Notes: a model not told the origin generated them from the sequence alone. Numbered from the stretch's first letter, positions 21,428 through 40,325 are shown. The stretch is DNA of 64,000 nt from Kineosporia babensis (GCF_021129305.1 NZ_JAJOMB010000010.1:62001-126000), one strand, 5' to 3'. Translations and numbers: made by a program.

Positions 21428-23530
21428 TTACTCGCCGCGAACCTTCTTGATGATCTCTTCCGCAACGTTCCGGGGAACCTCTGCGTAGGAGTCGAACTGC
21501 ATGGTGTAGACGGCGCGGCCCTGCGTCTTGCTGCGCAGGTCACCGACGTAACCGAACATCTCCGACAGCGGGACCGCGGCCTTGACGACCTTGGCACCGC
21601 TGACGTCCTCCATGGCCTGGATCTGGCCACGGCGGGAGTTCAGGTCGCCGATCACGTCACCCATGTACTCCATGGGCGTACGGACCTCGACGGCCATCAT
21701 CGGCTCGAGGAGCACGGGGCTGGCCTTGCGAGCCGCCTCCTTCAGCACCATCGAACCGGCGATCTTGAACGCCATCTCCGAGGAGTCGACGTCGTGCGCC
21801 GCACCGTCGAGCAGGATGGCCTTGATGCCGACCAGCGGGTAGCCGGCCAGGATGCCGAACTGCATGGCGTCCTGGATACCCGCGTCCACGCTCGGGATGT
21901 ACTCGCGCGGCACGCGACCACCGGTGACCTTGTTCTCGAACTCGTAGAACACGCCCTCGGACGTGTCCAGCGGCTCGATGGTCACCTGCACCTTGGCGTA
22001 CTGGCCCGACCCACCGGTCTGCTTCTTGTGGGTGTAGTCCAGCTTGACCACGGCCTTGCGGATGGTCTCGCGGTACGCGACCTGCGGCTTGCCGACGTTG
22101 GCCTCGACCTTGAACTCACGGCGCATCCGGTCGACCAGGATGTCGAGGTGGAGCTCGCCCATCCCGGCGATGATCGTCTGGCCGGTCTCCTCGTCCTGGC
22201 GGACCTGGAAGGTCGGGTCCTCCTCGGCGAGCTTCTGGATCGCGGTGCCCAGCTTCTCCTGGTCGCCCTTGGTCTTCGGCTCGATGGCGACCGAGATGAC
22301 CGGCTCCGGGAAGGTCATCGACTCCAGGACGATCGGGTCGGTCGGGTCCGAGAGGGTCTCACCGGTGGTGGTGTCCTTCAGACCGATGACCGCGTAGATG
22401 TGGCCGGCCGCGGCCTCCTCGACCGGGTTCTCCTTGTTGGAGTGCATCTGGAAGATCTTCCCGATGCGCTCCTTCTTGCCCTTGGTGGAGTTCACGACCT
22501 GGGCGCCGCTGGAGACCTTGCCGGAGTAGACCCGGATGTAGGTCAGCTTCCCGAAGAACGGGTGCGCCGCGATCTTGAACGCCAGAGCGGAGAACGGAGC
22601 CTCGTTGTTGGCCGCCCGGGTGAGGGTCTTCTCCTCGTCCTTCGGGTCGGTGCCCTCGACGTCCGGCACGTCCAGCGGGGTCGGCAGGTAGTCGATCACG
22701 GCGTCGAGCATGGGCTGGACGCCCTTGTTCTTGAACGCCGAGCCGCACAGGACCGGGTTGACCTCACTGGCGATCGTGAGCTTACGGATCGCGCCCTTGA
22801 TCTCCGCGGTGGTGAGCTCCTCGCCACCGAAGAACTTCTCGAGCAGCGCCTCGTCGGACTCGGCCACGGTCTCGAGCAGCTTCTGACGCCACTCGGCAGC
22901 CTTCTCGGCGAGGTCGGCCGGGATCTCCTCGACCTCGTAGGCCTCACCCTTACCGGTGGTGCCCCGCCAGGTCAGCGCCCGCATCTCGATCAGGTCGATG
23001 ACGCCGGTGAAGTCCGACTCCGCACCGATCGGCAGCTGCACGACCAGCGGCTTGGCGCCGAGGCGGTCGACGATGGTCTGGACTGTGAAGTAGAAGTCGG
23101 CGCCCAGCTTGTCCATCTTGTTGACGAAGCAGATGCGGGGGACGTCGTACTTGTCCGCCTGCCGCCACACCGTCTCGGACTGCGGCTCGACACCCTCCTT
23201 GCCGTCGAACACCGCGACCGCGCCGTCGAGGACGCGCAGGTTGCGCTCGACCTCGACGGTGAAGTCGACGTGCCCGGGGGTGTCGATCAGGTTGATCTGG
23301 TTGCCTTCCCAGAAGCAGGTGGTGGCGGCGGAGGTGATGGTGATACCCCGCTCCTGCTCCTGCTCCATCCAGTCCATCGTGGCCGCGCCGTCGTGGACCT
23401 CACCGATCTTGTAGTTGATCCCGGTGTAGAACAGGATCCGCTCAGTGGTGGTGGTCTTGCCGGCGTCGATGTGAGCCATGATGCCGATGTTGCGGACCTT
23501 GTTGAGGTCCGTCAGCACGTCTTGTGCCAC
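21428..23530 (-). CDS. fusA: Elongation factor G
   Basis: 700 residues. The start is the GTG at 23530 ([20 protein letters not shown]) because GAGAGG lies eight bases upstream; the in-frame ATG six codons earlier has no ribosome binding site. It drives translocation and, with RRF, recycling. G1 [13 protein letters not shown]3 [10 protein letters not shown]4 [10 protein letters not shown], followed by domains II-V ending with [18 protein letters not shown]. No change at known fusidic acid positions was analysed. Confidence 0.98.
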   Translation of the reverse strand: MAQDVLTDLNKVRNIGIMAHIDAGKTTTTERILFYTGINYKIGEVHDGAATMDWMEQEQERGITITSAATTCFWEGNQINLIDTPGHVDFTVEVERNLRVLDGAVAVFDGKEGVEPQSETVWRQADKYDVPRICFVNKMDKLGADFYFTVQTIVDRLGAKPLVVQLPIGAESDFTGVIDLIEMRALTWRGTTGKGEAYEVEEIPADLAEKAAEWRQKLLETVAESDEALLEKFFGGEELTTAEIKGAIRKLTIASEVNPVLCGSAFKNKGVQPMLDAVIDYLPTPLDVPDVEGTDPKDEEKTLTRAANNEAPFSALAFKIAAHPFFGKLTYIRVYSGKVSSGAQVVNSTKGKKERIGKIFQMHSNKENPVEEAAAGHIYAVIGLKDTTTGETLSDPTDPIVLESMTFPEPVISVAIEPKTKGDQEKLGTAIQKLAEEDPTFQVRQDEETGQTIIAGMGELHLDILVDRMRREFKVEANVGKPQVAYRETIRKAVVKLDYTHKKQTGGSGQYAKVQVTIEPLDTSEGVFYEFENKVTGGRVPREYIPSVDAGIQDAMQFGILAGYPLVGIKAILLDGAAHDVDSSEMAFKIAGSMVLKEAARKASPVLLEPMMAVEVRTPMEYMGDVIGDLNSRRGQIQAMEDVSGAKVVKAAVPLSEMFGYVGDLRSKTQGRAVYTMQFDSYAEVPRNVAEEIIKKVRGE

Positions 23531-23566
23531 GTCGATCGCCTCTCTCATGAGGTTGGTGTTTCAGGG

Positions 23567-23606
23567 GGGAACAGACCCGCGGTACTGCGCTGCCGGGGCT
23601 GTTCCC
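23567..23606 (-). terminator. Hairpin between rpsG and fusA
   Basis: 8-bp stem (23567-23574 with 23599-23606) and a large GC-rich loop in the 148-nt gap between rpsG and fusA. More likely a processing or attenuation structure than a full terminator. Confidence 0.4.
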
Positions 23607-23678
23607 GGCGCCACTGTGGCCGCCGGTTCGTCGATGTTCCAGCGGCCGCAGCGGACTAGCAGATGACTACCTGCTGAA

Positions 23679-24149
23679 TTACCAGCGGTAGTGAGCGAAC
23701 GCGCGGTTCGACTCGGCCATCTTGTGGGTGTCTTCGCGACGCTTGACCGCAGCACCGAGACCGTTGGACGCGTCCAGGATCTCGTTCATCAGGCGGTCCG
23801 TCATCGTCTTTTCGCGGCGGGCGCGGGAGTAGCCGACCAGCCAGCGCAGGGCCAGCGTGGTGGAACGGCCGGCCTTGACCTCGACCGGGACCTGGTAGGT
23901 CGCGCCACCGACGCGGCGGCTGCGGACCTCGAGGGTCGGCTTCACGTTGTCGAGCGCGCGCTTGAGCGTGATGACCGGGTCGTTACCGGTCTTGTCGCGG
24001 CAGCCTTCGAGCGCTTCGTACACGATCCGCTCGGCGGTGGACTTCTTGCCGTCCAGCAGGATCTTGTTCACCAGCTGGGTGACCAGCGGCGAGCCGTACA
24101 CGGGGTCGATGACGAGCGGCCGCTTCGGGGCCGGGCCCTTGCGGGGCAT
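23679..24149 (-). CDS. rpsG: 30S ribosomal protein S7
   Basis: 156 residues, usual length. Start [20 protein letters not shown]; family motif [20 protein letters not shown]. It nucleates the 30S head. The ATG overlaps the rpsL stop (TAATG), so translation is coupled. Confidence 0.98.
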   Translation of the reverse strand: MPRKGPAPKRPLVIDPVYGSPLVTQLVNKILLDGKKSTAERIVYEALEGCRDKTGNDPVITLKRALDNVKPTLEVRSRRVGGATYQVPVEVKAGRSTTLALRWLVGYSRARREKTMTDRLMNEILDASNGLGAAVKRREDTHKMAESNRAFAHYRW

Positions 24150-24523
24150 TAGCTCTTCTCCTTCTTCGCGCCGTAACGGCTGCGAGCCTGCTTACGGTTC
24201 TTCACACCCTGGGTGTCGAGGGAACCGCGGATGATCTTGTACCGCACGCCGGGAAGGTCCTTCACACGGCCGCCGCGGACGAGCACGATGGAGTGCTCCT
24301 GCAGGTTGTGACCGACACCCGGGATGTACGCCGTGACCTCGATCTGGGAGGTCAGCTTCACACGAGCGACCTTACGCAGAGCGGAGTTCGGCTTCTTCGG
24401 CGTGGTCGTGTACACACGCGTGCACACGCCACGGCGCTGGGGGCTGCCCTTGAGAGCAGGGGTCTTGGTCTTGCTGACCTTGTCCTGCCGGCCCTTTCGG
24501 ACCAGCTGCTGGATCGTGGGCAC
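24149..24523 (-). CDS. rpsL: 30S ribosomal protein S12
   Basis: 124 residues from the GTG at 24523 (codes [15 protein letters not shown]). The decoding-centre residues Lys43 (in [12 protein letters not shown]) and Lys88 are wild type, so no streptomycin resistance mutation is present. The [11 protein letters not shown] loop is conserved. The long in-frame extension upstream is not S12. First gene of the str operon. Confidence 0.98.
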   Translation of the reverse strand: MPTIQQLVRKGRQDKVSKTKTPALKGSPQRRGVCTRVYTTTPKKPNSALRKVARVKLTSQIEVTAYIPGVGHNLQEHSIVLVRGGRVKDLPGVRYKIIRGSLDTQGVKNRKQARSRYGAKKEKS

Positions 24524-24774
24524 CGGTTCTCCGAACTCTCTGCTCGCTTGTGCTGCTCTACCTGACTTGCTGGTGGTGCTGGTCTTGCTGTTGTCCGGAT
24601 CGTCGCGCACAGCCTCTGGGGCCGCACCCCGCGCTCGGGCGTGTCGCTTTCCTCGCGACCGCGCCGGCGACGTCCCGCGGAGTGGGAGCTTCGCTCGCGT
24701 ATCGCACGCTGACAGATTCCGGACCGTCAGGAGGGCACGCGCGGCAGCCCGAGAGAACTCGGGCACGAAGTGTG

Positions 24775-24804
24775 AGGCTACCCGGTGCCCGCGGCGAGCG
24801 TCAA
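24775..24804 (-). promoter_or_regulatory. Promoter of the str operon (rpsL-rpsG-fusA-tuf)
   Basis: Minus strand: -35 TTGACG (24804-24799), 18-nt spacer, -10 TAGCCT (24780-24775). Both boxes are close to the actinobacterial sigma-A consensus, between the rpoC terminator and rpsL. Confidence 0.75.
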
Positions 24805-24909
24805 AACGGCCCGCACGCGGGTGACCGGGGTACTCCCCCACCTCGGCTGCACTGCAGACCGGACCCGGCCGGACGCCGGAGACCGCTCTGGTCCTACGTT
24901 TCCGAACGG

Positions 24910-24942
24910 CGCCGCAGGCCGGATTTGTTCCGGCCTGCGGCG
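24910..24942 (-). terminator. Terminator of the rpoBC operon
   Basis: A 14-bp perfect stem (24910-24923 with 24929-24942), loop TTTGT, starting 20 nt past the rpoC stop codon. Confidence 0.85.
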
Positions 24943-24962
24943 ACGTCGCGGGTACATCAGTC

Positions 24963-28838
<3,876 letters not shown>

Positions 28839-28938
28839 GACGCTGCCTGCTTTCTCCTGGTGTTGCTTGTGTACTGACCGTGCTCGTTGCTGTGGGGAGT
28901 GGCGCCGGCGCGCGCAAGGCGCGCGCCGGCGTCCTTAC

Positions 28939-32415
<3,477 letters not shown>

Positions 32416-32511
32416 GAGGGGTCCTTCCACGGGCCTGCGGGCGTAACGTGCGCGCTCTCTGGAACCCCGGCGAATGGGACGCACGGAGGGCAGAGGTCAG
32501 CGCAAAGGCTC

Positions 32512-32541
32512 ACCCTACTCGTAAAAGGCCAGGACTGTCTA
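32512..32541 (-). promoter_or_regulatory. Candidate proximal rpoB promoter
   Basis: Minus strand: -35 TAGACA (32541-32536), 18-nt spacer, -10 TAGGGT (32517-32512). TAGGGT is a frequent -10 box in actinobacteria. Confidence 0.6.
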
Positions 32542-32821
32542 GCCGGCAATTTCAGCCGGTACTGGCAACCTCGGCACGACGCCGACGACGAGCCTGCGGC
32601 AAGGATCGGGCACAGCCCATTCACCTGCATCTTCACGCTCTGCGGCGGTGCTTGCAGAAAGAGCATGACAAGCGCTCAGACCAGCGTCAACCCCACGCGC
32701 CGCGACATTCCGGCGACCGGTGCGCGGACTTTGCGCCGACTTCTGGGCCTGTTCACCCGCTCCGGGCGGTGCGTAGGAGCATCGTCCGGAGTAACGACCC
32801 AGGTACCTGGCCGTTCGGCGG

Positions 32822-32849
32822 AGGTTACACCCGTGCGGGGCAAGATCAA
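32822..32849 (-). promoter_or_regulatory. Candidate distal rpoB promoter
   Basis: Minus strand: -35 TTGATC (32849-32844), 16-nt spacer, -10 TAACCT (32827-32822), just downstream of the rplL terminator. It would produce a leader of about 400 nt. Confidence 0.55.
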
Positions 32850-32923
32850 CCGCCTGGGGACGTAGCACGCACCTTGGCCGCGAACGGCCACCGGGTACGT
32901 GGGAATCATCCCAAAACAGCGGA

Positions 32924-32946
32924 TCCCCGCGCCTGCGGCGCGGGGA
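32924..32946 (-). terminator. Terminator after rplL
   Basis: A 10-bp stem with a 3-nt loop (32924-32933 with 32937-32946), followed on the minus strand by CCGCTGTTTTGG. It lies 43 nt past the rplL stop and would end or thin out the rplJL transcript before rpoB. Confidence 0.75.
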
Positions 32947-32989
32947 CCCGACCGTTACGTGAATCTGTGCCCGGCGGACCGGGCGTGAA

Positions 32990-33373
32990 TCACTTGAGGG
33001 TGACGGTGGCGCCGGCGCCCTCGAGGGCAGCCTTGGCCTTCTCGGCCGTCTCCTTGTTGACCTTCTCGAGCAGAGCCTTCGGGGCGCTGTCGACCAGGTC
33101 CTTGGCTTCCTTCAGGCCCAGGCTCGTGAGGCCACGGACCTCCTTGATGACCTGGATCTTCTTGTCACCGGCGGACTCGAGGACGACGTCGAACTCGTCC
33201 TTCTCGGCCTCGGCCTCGGCCGGGGCGCCGGGGGCGGCCGCACCGGCGATGGCGACCGGGGCGGCCGCGGTGACGTCGAAGGTCTCCTCGAAGGCCTTCA
33301 CGAACTCGGAGAGCTCGATCAGGGTGAGTTCCTTGAAGGCGTCGAGCAGTTCTTCGGTGCTGAGCTTCGCCAT
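32990..33373 (-). CDS. rplL: 50S ribosomal protein L7/L12
   Basis: 127 residues from the ATG at 33373 ([20 protein letters not shown]). The N-terminal dimer helix domain, an Ala/Pro/Gly hinge (about 37-55) and the C-terminal factor-binding domain ([20 protein letters not shown]) are all present. Several copies on L10 form the flexible stalk that recruits EF-Tu and EF-G. Confidence 0.98.
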   Translation of the reverse strand: MAKLSTEELLDAFKELTLIELSEFVKAFEETFDVTAAAPVAIAGAAAPGAPAEAEAEKDEFDVVLESAGDKKIQVIKEVRGLTSLGLKEAKDLVDSAPKALLEKVNKETAEKAKAALEGAGATVTLK

Positions 33374-33432
33374 GATGGCTTTCCCTTTCGGTACTGCGCT
33401 GCGAGCCGGGCTACGCAACGAGGTCTGGAGGA

Positions 33433-33461
33433 GGGCCCTGCGAACCTGCACCGCAGGACCC
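33433..33461 (-). promoter_or_regulatory. Hairpin in the rplJ-rplL gap
   Basis: Stem CCTGCG/CGCAGG extended by a GGG/CCC pair across one mismatch, in the 121-nt gap. Possibly an RNA processing or stoichiometry element, since L12 is needed in excess of L10. Confidence 0.35.
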
Positions 33462-33494
33462 GGAAGTTCTGGTGGAACCGGACTGACCGCCAGG

Positions 33495-34052
33495 TCAGGC
33501 CTCGGCGGTCTCCGCCTCGGCCTCGGGCGCCGGGGCGCCTTCGGCCTGCTTCGCCCGGAGCGCGTCGACGGTGCGGACCGTCTTGGACGGCAGAGCGTTG
33601 AAGAGCACGGCCGCCTTGGTGAGCGAGCCCTTCATCGCGCCAGCCATCTTGGCCAGCAGGACCTCACGGGACTCCAGGTCGGCGAGCTTGCGCACCTCGT
33701 CGGCGGTGAGCGGCTTGCCCTCGAGGAACCCACCCTTGACGACCAGCGCCGGGTTGGCCTTCGAGAAGTCACGCAGCGTCTTGGCCACCTCGACCGCGTC
33801 GCCGGTGATGAACGCGACCGCGCTCGGGCCGGCCAGGTCGCCGTCGAACGCCGTGACGCCGGCGTTCTGGGCGGCCAGCTTGGTCAGCGTGTTCTTGGTG
33901 ACCGTGTAGGACGCGTGGTCCTTGATGCTCTTACGCAGCTGCGTGAGCTGGGAGACGGTCAGTCCTCGGTACTCGGTCAGGACCGCGGCGTTGGAACCGC
34001 GGAACTTCTCGGTGAGTTCTGCGATCGTCGCAGTCTTGTCTGCCCGTGCCAT
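33495..34052 (-). CDS. rplJ: 50S ribosomal protein L10
   Basis: 185 residues, ATG with GGAG upstream. The N-terminal rRNA-binding domain starts [20 protein letters not shown]; the C-terminal helix, rich in Ala and Glu, binds L7/L12 dimers. In other bacteria L10(L12)4 represses its own operon by binding the leader RNA, and such a leader is visible upstream at 34103-34258. Confidence 0.98.
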   Translation of the reverse strand: MARADKTATIAELTEKFRGSNAAVLTEYRGLTVSQLTQLRKSIKDHASYTVTKNTLTKLAAQNAGVTAFDGDLAGPSAVAFITGDAVEVAKTLRDFSKANPALVVKGGFLEGKPLTADEVRKLADLESREVLLAKMAGAMKGSLTKAAVLFNALPSKTVRTVDALRAKQAEGAPAPEAEAETAEA

Positions 34053-34104
34053 GGGACTCCTTCACTTCTGTTACCGGTGCACCCACGGCCCACAGAAACG
34101 CGAA

Positions 34105-34132
34105 AACGCCCCGCGCAGGCGCACGGGGCGTT
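34105..34132 (-). terminator. Attenuator in the rplJ leader
   Basis: A 9-bp stem (34105-34113 with 34124-34132) with a 10-nt loop, followed on the minus strand by TTTTCGCGTTTC. It is an intrinsic terminator inside the leader, 53 nt before rplJ. Confidence 0.8.
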
Positions 34133-34172
34133 GGAATTCACCCGCGCCGGAGCGCAGGGAAGATCAAAGCTT

Positions 34173-34230
34173 TACCGGTCACCTAACGCAGGTCGCCCAC
34201 GAGTTGCGGGACCTTCGGCCGCTCCCGGTA
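34173..34230 (-). ncRNA. L10 leader RNA (ribosomal protein autoregulatory element)
   Basis: On the minus strand the leader folds with an outer stem UACCGG (34230-34225) / CCGGUA (34178-34173) enclosing CCGAAGGUCCCGC and GACCUGCGUUAGGUG, the recognisable core of the L10 leader family. With the attenuator at 34105-34132, L10(L12)4 binding would favour termination. The pairing and the attenuator are seen in the sequence; the regulation is inferred from the family. Confidence 0.8.
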
Positions 34231-34264
34231 AGAGAGCGGCGACCGGCGATCTTTGGCTCGGTCA

Positions 34265-34293
34265 AGAGTACGGGCAGCACCGGCCGAATCCAA
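34265..34293 (-). promoter_or_regulatory. Promoter of rplJ-rplL
   Basis: Minus strand: -35 TTGGAT (34293-34288), 17-nt spacer, -10 TACTCT (34270-34265). It sits three bases past the stop codon of the receiver gene and starts the L10 leader transcript. Confidence 0.7.
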
Positions 34294-34295
34294 AA

Positions 34296-34714
34296 TCAGC
34301 GGCGCGGCAGCCGCACCACGCTGACGAAGAAGTCGTCGATCTGGCGGACCACCGAGATGAACCGCTCGAAGTCGACCGGCTTGGTCACGTAGGCGTTGGC
34401 GTGCAGGTCGTAGCTGCGCAGCACGTCCTCCTCGGCCTCCGAGGTGGTCAGCACCACCACCGGGATCTGGCGCAGCCCGGCGTCCTCCTTGACCACCTGC
34501 AGCACCTCGCGGCCGTGCATCTTGGGCAGGTTGAGGTCGAGCAGGATCAGGTCGGGCAGCTGGGCGTCCTGGTACGGCGGGCGCCGGTAGAGGAAGTCCA
34601 GGGCCTCGCTGCCGTCCCCGACCACGTTCAGCCGGCTGGTGACGCCGGTCTCCTCCAGCGCCTCCCGGGCCATCAGCACGTCGCCCGGGTCGTCCTCGAC
34701 CAGCAGCACCGCGA

Positions 34715-34718
<4 letters not shown>
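34296..34718 (-). CDS. Single-domain response regulator (Rcp1-like receiver)
   Basis: 140 residues, receiver domain only. The acidic pair lies in LLVEDDPGD (residues 8-10), the phospho-accepting Asp in LILLDLNLP (about 60), the Thr in VVLTTSE, and the Lys in YVTKPVD. The spacing and the GDVLMAREALE helix resemble the Rcp1 type that pairs with phytochrome-like or CHASE3 kinases. Its ATG overlaps the kinase stop (ATGA), so the kinase is the likely partner. With no output domain it probably relays phosphate or works by protein contact. Confidence 0.9.
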
Positions 34719-36489
<1,771 letters not shown>

Positions 36490-36493
<4 letters not shown>

Positions 36494-37686
36494 TGGAACT
36501 CCCGCGGCCACTGCACAGCTATCACCGCGACGTCGTCGGGCAGTTCGCCGCCGTGCGCGCTCTGCACCCGGTCGAGCAGGTCGTCGACCACCGCGGCGCC
36601 GTCGTCGCCCACTGCGCGGCTGGACTGGGCCAGCTCGAGCAGACCGGGCACCCCGAGCTCGTGCTGCAGCCCGCGCCCGCGGGAGCCCTCGACCAGGCCG
36701 TCGGTGTAGAACATCAGCCGCCAGCGGGCGGGCAGGGTGATCTTGCGACCGCGCCAGGCACCGGGCGGCAGCAGGCCCAGGGCCAGGCTGGCCGGGTCCC
36801 CGGGCAGCTGGGTGGGCACCGGGTCGAGCAGCATCGGCGGCAGGTGCGCGGCCAGCCACAGGTGCGCGGTGAGCCGGTCGGCGTCGATCACACAGAGCGT
36901 GGCCTGGACGAAGATCTCCTCCGAGCGGCGCTCGCGGATCAGGACGTCCTCCAGCACCGGCAGAAGACGGTTGGGGTCGACCCCGGCGATCACCAGGGCG
37001 CGCCAGGCGACCCGCAGGCTCACCCCGAGGGCGGCCTCTTCCGGCCCGTGCCCGGCCACTCCCCCGATCAGCACGAACACCCGGCCGTCGGGCGCCTCGA
37101 CCACGTCGTAGAAGTCGGCGCCGAGCAGGTCACCGGCCTGCGGGCGGTAGCGGGCGGTGACGCCCAGCGCAGGGTCGCGGGTCTGGGTCAGCGGCAGCAG
37201 GCCGCGTTCCAGCCGGGCGTACTCCTGGGTGCGCACCTCGCTGGCGTACAGCTGACGGGACTGCTCCTCGGCCCGCCGGCGCTCCATCGCATAACGGATC
37301 GCCCGGCTCAGCAGTTCGCCGTCCACCTGGCCCTTGACCAGGTAGTCCTGCGCCCCGGCGGCCACCGCAGCGGCACCCGAGCGCTCGTCGTCCAGGCCGG
37401 TGAAGCAGATCACCGCCACGTCGGAGGCCTCGTCGAGCAGGGTGTGCACGACGTCCAGGCCCTGGCCGTCGGGCAGCCCGAGGTCGAGCAGCACGCACCC
37501 GAAACGGGTGCGGCGCAGCAACTCCCGGGCCTGCTTCAGGCTCCGGGCGCGGACGATCTCGAAGCCGCTACCGGCCAGGTCCAGAAGATCCTCGACGATC
37601 AGTGCGTCGCCGTCGTCGTCCTCGACGAGCAGCAGCCTGCTCTCCGAGCGGGCCGCCGGTTCCTCCAGACGTTCCGTTTCGTACAC
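36490..37686 (-). CDS. Receiver plus SpoIIE/PP2C-type phosphatase, altered active site
   Basis: 398 residues from the GTG at 37686, preceded by GGAGG. Receiver domain at about 14-130 (VEDDDGD; phospho-Asp in VLLDLGLPDGQG; Lys in YLVKGQ), a coiled-coil linker, then a SpoIIE-like PP2C domain at about 170-395. RsbU-type enzymes dephosphorylate anti-sigma-factor antagonists when activated. Here GADFYD, FYTDGLVEG and LPDDVAVIAV keep their Asp residues, but the usual GDVxGHG motif reads GGVAGHG: the metal-binding Asp is Gly (codon 37062-37060). The enzyme may be weakened or act as a binding scaffold. Probably responds to the adjacent kinase. Confidence 0.88.
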
Positions 37687-37870
37687 CGGGCCTCCGCCCC
37701 ACACATTCCGCGCACAGCAGACAGCGCTGGGGCCCGGCTGCTGGACCCTCGCCGCGGAAGCCATCTCCGCTGACGCCGCGCCTGATAACCCTACCTTGCG
37801 GATCCGGCCAAATTGACCTTGCCCAGGCGTGCCGATCCTGCTGTGTACCGAACGGTGATGATCATGCGAA

Positions 37871-37900
37871 CGGCCCCGTCCGCGATCGCGAACGGGGCCG
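37871..37900 (-). terminator. Second terminator after rplA
   Basis: 9-bp stem (37871-37879 with 37892-37900) around the palindrome CGCGATCGCG, 54 nt past the rplA stop; followed on the minus strand by TTCGC. Confidence 0.7.
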
Positions 37901-37914
37901 GTCGTCAGGTTCTG

Positions 37915-37937
37915 CGGGGCGGGCGGCGCCCGCCCCG
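37915..37937 (-). terminator. First terminator after rplA
   Basis: 10-bp perfect GC stem with a 3-nt loop (37915-37924 with 37928-37937), 18 nt past the rplA stop. In tandem with the next hairpin it isolates rplKA from the sensory cassette. Confidence 0.75.
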
Positions 37938-37954
37938 TCGTCAGGCGAGCAGGC

Positions 37955-38665
37955 TCAGGCCTGGCTCTCCTCGAGGTTCTTCACCGCGTTGGGGTCGACC
38001 GGGATGCCCGGGCCCGACGTGGTGCTGACCGTGGCCTTCTTCAGGTAACGGCCCTTGGCGGCCGACGGCTTCAGACGCATGACCTCGTCGATCGCGGCCG
38101 CGTAGTTCTGCACCAGCTGGGTCTCGGAGAACGAGGCCTTGCCGATGATGAAGTGCAGGTTGGAGTGCTTGTCCACGCGGAACTCGATCTTTCCGCCCTT
38201 GATCTCCTCGACCGCCTTGGCGACGTCCATGGTCACCGTGCCGGTCTTCGGGTTCGGCATCAGGCTGCGCGGACCCAGGATCTTGCCCAGGCGACCGACC
38301 TTGCCCATCAGGTCGGGGGTCGCCACGACGGCGTCGAAGTCCAGGAACCCACCCTGGATCTTCTGGATCAGGTCGTCCGAGCCGACCAGGTCGGCGCCGG
38401 CGGCCTCGGCCGCAGCGGCCCGGTCACCGGTGGCGAAGACCAGAACCCGGACGGTCTTGCCGGTGCCGTTCGGCAGGTTCACGGTGCCGCGCACCATCTG
38501 GTCGGCCTTACGCGGGTCGACGCCCAGCCGGAACGCGACCTCGACGGTCGCGTCGTACTTGGTGGACGACGTCTCCTTGGCCAGCTTGACCGCCTCGAGC
38601 GGGGAGTACAGCTCGTCGCTGTCGATCTTCTCCGCCGCTGCGCGGTAGGACTTGCTGCGCTTCAT
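37955..38665 (-). CDS. rplA: 50S ribosomal protein L1
   Basis: 236 residues, ATG with AGGAGGAG upstream. It forms the L1 stalk that moves deacylated tRNA out of the E site. Motifs: [20 protein letters not shown] and the signature [13 protein letters not shown]. In E. coli L1 represses rplKA translation. Two terminators follow. Confidence 0.98.
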   Translation of the reverse strand: MKRSKSYRAAAEKIDSDELYSPLEAVKLAKETSSTKYDATVEVAFRLGVDPRKADQMVRGTVNLPNGTGKTVRVLVFATGDRAAAAEAAGADLVGSDDLIQKIQGGFLDFDAVVATPDLMGKVGRLGKILGPRSLMPNPKTGTVTMDVAKAVEEIKGGKIEFRVDKHSNLHFIIGKASFSETQLVQNYAAAIDEVMRLKPSAAKGRYLKKATVSTTSGPGIPVDPNAVKNLEESQA

Positions 38666-38750
38666 GGTTCTCCTCCTGGAGAGCTGTGGTCAGCGGGCCG
38701 CGCAGGCCCTGCCACGTGGTGCTGGAAGTGAAAGTTCAGACCGGACGGAC

Positions 38751-39182
38751 TCAGCCCTCGACCGTGATGCCCATCGAGCGGGCGGTACCGGCGATGATCT
38801 TGGACGCCTGGTCCAGGTCACCGGCGTTGAGGTCCTCGAGCTTCGTGGTGGCGATCTCGCGGACCTGGGCGGCGGTGAGGTTGCCGACCTTGGTCTTGTG
38901 CGGCTCGCCGGAGCCCTTGGCCACACCGGCGGCCTTCTTGATCAGCTCGGCGGCCGGCGGGGTCTTGGTGATGAAGGTGAAGGAACGGTCTTCGTAGACC
39001 GTGATCTCCACCGGGACCACGCTGCCGCGCTGGCCTTCGGTCTTGGCGTTGTAGGCCTTGCAGAACTCCATGATGTTCACGCCGTGCTGACCGAGCGCGG
39101 GGCCGATCGGCGGGGCGGGAGTGGCCTGGCCGGCGTTGATCTGCAGCTTGATCAGAGCTGAGACCTTCTTCTTGGGGGGCAT
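38751..39182 (-). CDS. rplK: 50S ribosomal protein L11
   Basis: 143 residues. Start [20 protein letters not shown] with the proline-rich [20 protein letters not shown] switch region, the binding zone of thiostrepton-class drugs. With the GTPase-associated 23S region it activates RelA and elongation factors. The C-terminal signature [11 protein letters not shown] closes it. AAGGA precedes the ATG. Confidence 0.98.
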
Positions 39183-39214
39183 GACGCTGTTCCTTTTTCC
39201 GGGTGGGTGGACGA

Positions 39215-40000
39215 TCAGATCTTGGAGACGTCGGCGAACGAAAGTTCCACCGGGGTCTCCCGACCGAAGATCGAGACCAGCACCTTGAGCTTCTGGGCGT
39301 CGGCGTTGATCTCGGAGATGGTGGCCGGCAGGGTCTCGAACGGGCCTTCCATCACGGTGACGGTCTCGCCGACCTCGAAGTCGACGACCTTCACCTCGGA
39401 CTTGCTCGAGCTCGAGGACTTGGCCGGCTCGGCCGGCGCCAGCGCCGGGGCGAGCATCGAGAAGACCTCGTCCAGGCTGAGCGGGACCGGCTGGTGGGTG
39501 TGCCCGACGAAACCGGTGACGCCCGGGGTGTGCCGGACGGCGCCCCAGGACTCGTCGGTGAGGTCCATCCGGACCAGGACGTACCCGGGGATCCGGACCC
39601 GGCGCACCTGCTTGCGCTGGCCGTTCTTGATCTCGGTGACGTCTTCCATCGGCACCTCGACCTGGAAGATGTAGTCCTCCATGTTGAGGCTGGTGGTGCG
39701 GTTCTCGAGGTTGGCCTTGACCCGGTTCTCGTAACCCGCGTAGGAGTGGATCACGTACCAGTCGCCGGGGGCCCGGCGCAGGCCGGCCTTGAACTCCTCG
39801 ACCGGGTCGCCGGGAGGCTCGTCGTCGGCGCCCGCGGTGGGGGCGGCGTCCGGCTGGTCGTCGGTGGGCTGCGCGTCGTCGCTCGCGGGCGACTCGTCCT
39901 GTTCGAGGGCGTCGGCCACCTCGTTACGGGTGGCGCCGTCGAGACCGTCCTGCGCGAGGTCGGTCTCCTCCTCGGTGAACTGCGAGGTGTTCTCGGACAC
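39215..40000 (-). CDS. nusG: Transcription termination/antitermination protein NusG
   Basis: 261 residues from the GTG at 40000 ([12 protein letters not shown]). The first 85 residues are an acidic, disordered extension common in actinobacteria. The NGN domain follows ([20 protein letters not shown]) and then the KOW domain ([20 protein letters not shown]). NusG binds the polymerase clamp and links it to Rho or to S10 of the leading ribosome. An in-frame start 24 codons earlier is less likely. Confidence 0.97.
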   Translation of the reverse strand: MSENTSQFTEEETDLAQDGLDGATRNEVADALEQDESPASDDAQPTDDQPDAAPTAGADDEPPGDPVEEFKAGLRRAPGDWYVIHSYAGYENRVKANLENRTTSLNMEDYIFQVEVPMEDVTEIKNGQRKQVRRVRIPGYVLVRMDLTDESWGAVRHTPGVTGFVGHTHQPVPLSLDEVFSMLAPALAPAEPAKSSSSSKSEVKVVDFEVGETVTVMEGPFETLPATISEINADAQKLKVLVSIFGRETPVELSFADVSKI

Positions 40001-40103
40001 GCTTTGTCCTGCTTCCCTTCGTACCGTCCGGCCTGGTCTGGTTCGGTCAGGCCCAATCCTGGCGATCAGCACCCGGCAGCAGCCTTGCCGGCCGGTGGGC
40101 GAG

Positions 40104-40325
40104 CTAGTCGCTGCCGCCGAACGCCCAGAGGACGAGCTTGCCGAAGCCGAAGTCGAGTGCCGACACGTACAGCATCACGGCCAGGACGAAGACCAGCACC
40201 ACGGAGGTGTAGGTGATCAGTTCGGTCCGGGTGGGCCGGACCACCTTGCGCAGCTCGGCCACGACCTGCCGCAGGAAGAGCAGCGGCCCGCCCCTGCGCT
40301 TCTTCGTCGACGACGTGCTGCTCAC
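40104..40325 (-). CDS. secE: Protein translocase subunit SecE
   Basis: 73 residues from the GTG at 40325 ([13 protein letters not shown]), preferred over a GTG three codons upstream because GAGG precedes it. One C-terminal membrane helix ([20 protein letters not shown]) after the conserved amphipathic [20 protein letters not shown]. It clamps SecY (encoded at 8.2 kb). Confidence 0.95.
   Translation of the reverse strand: MSSTSSTKKRRGGPLLFLRQVVAELRKVVRPTRTELITYTSVVLVFVLAVMLYVSALDFGFGKLVLWAFGGSD

Larger units (their letters stand above)
24524..24962. other. 439-nt intergenic region between rpoC and rpsL
   Basis: No gene is supported. It holds the rpoC terminator (24910-24942), the str promoter (24775-24804) and a leader of about 240 nt for rpsL in which I recognise no riboswitch. 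Confidence 0.6.
32416..32989. other. 574-nt intergenic region between rplL and rpoB
   Basis: No gene is supported. It holds the rplL terminator (32924-32946) and two candidate rpoB promoters (32822-32849 and 32512-32541), which would give leaders of about 400 and 90 nt. Confidence 0.6.

Noticed and set aside
24290-24400. Possible streptomycin-resistance changes in rpsL
   Set aside because: Lys43 and Lys88 are both present.
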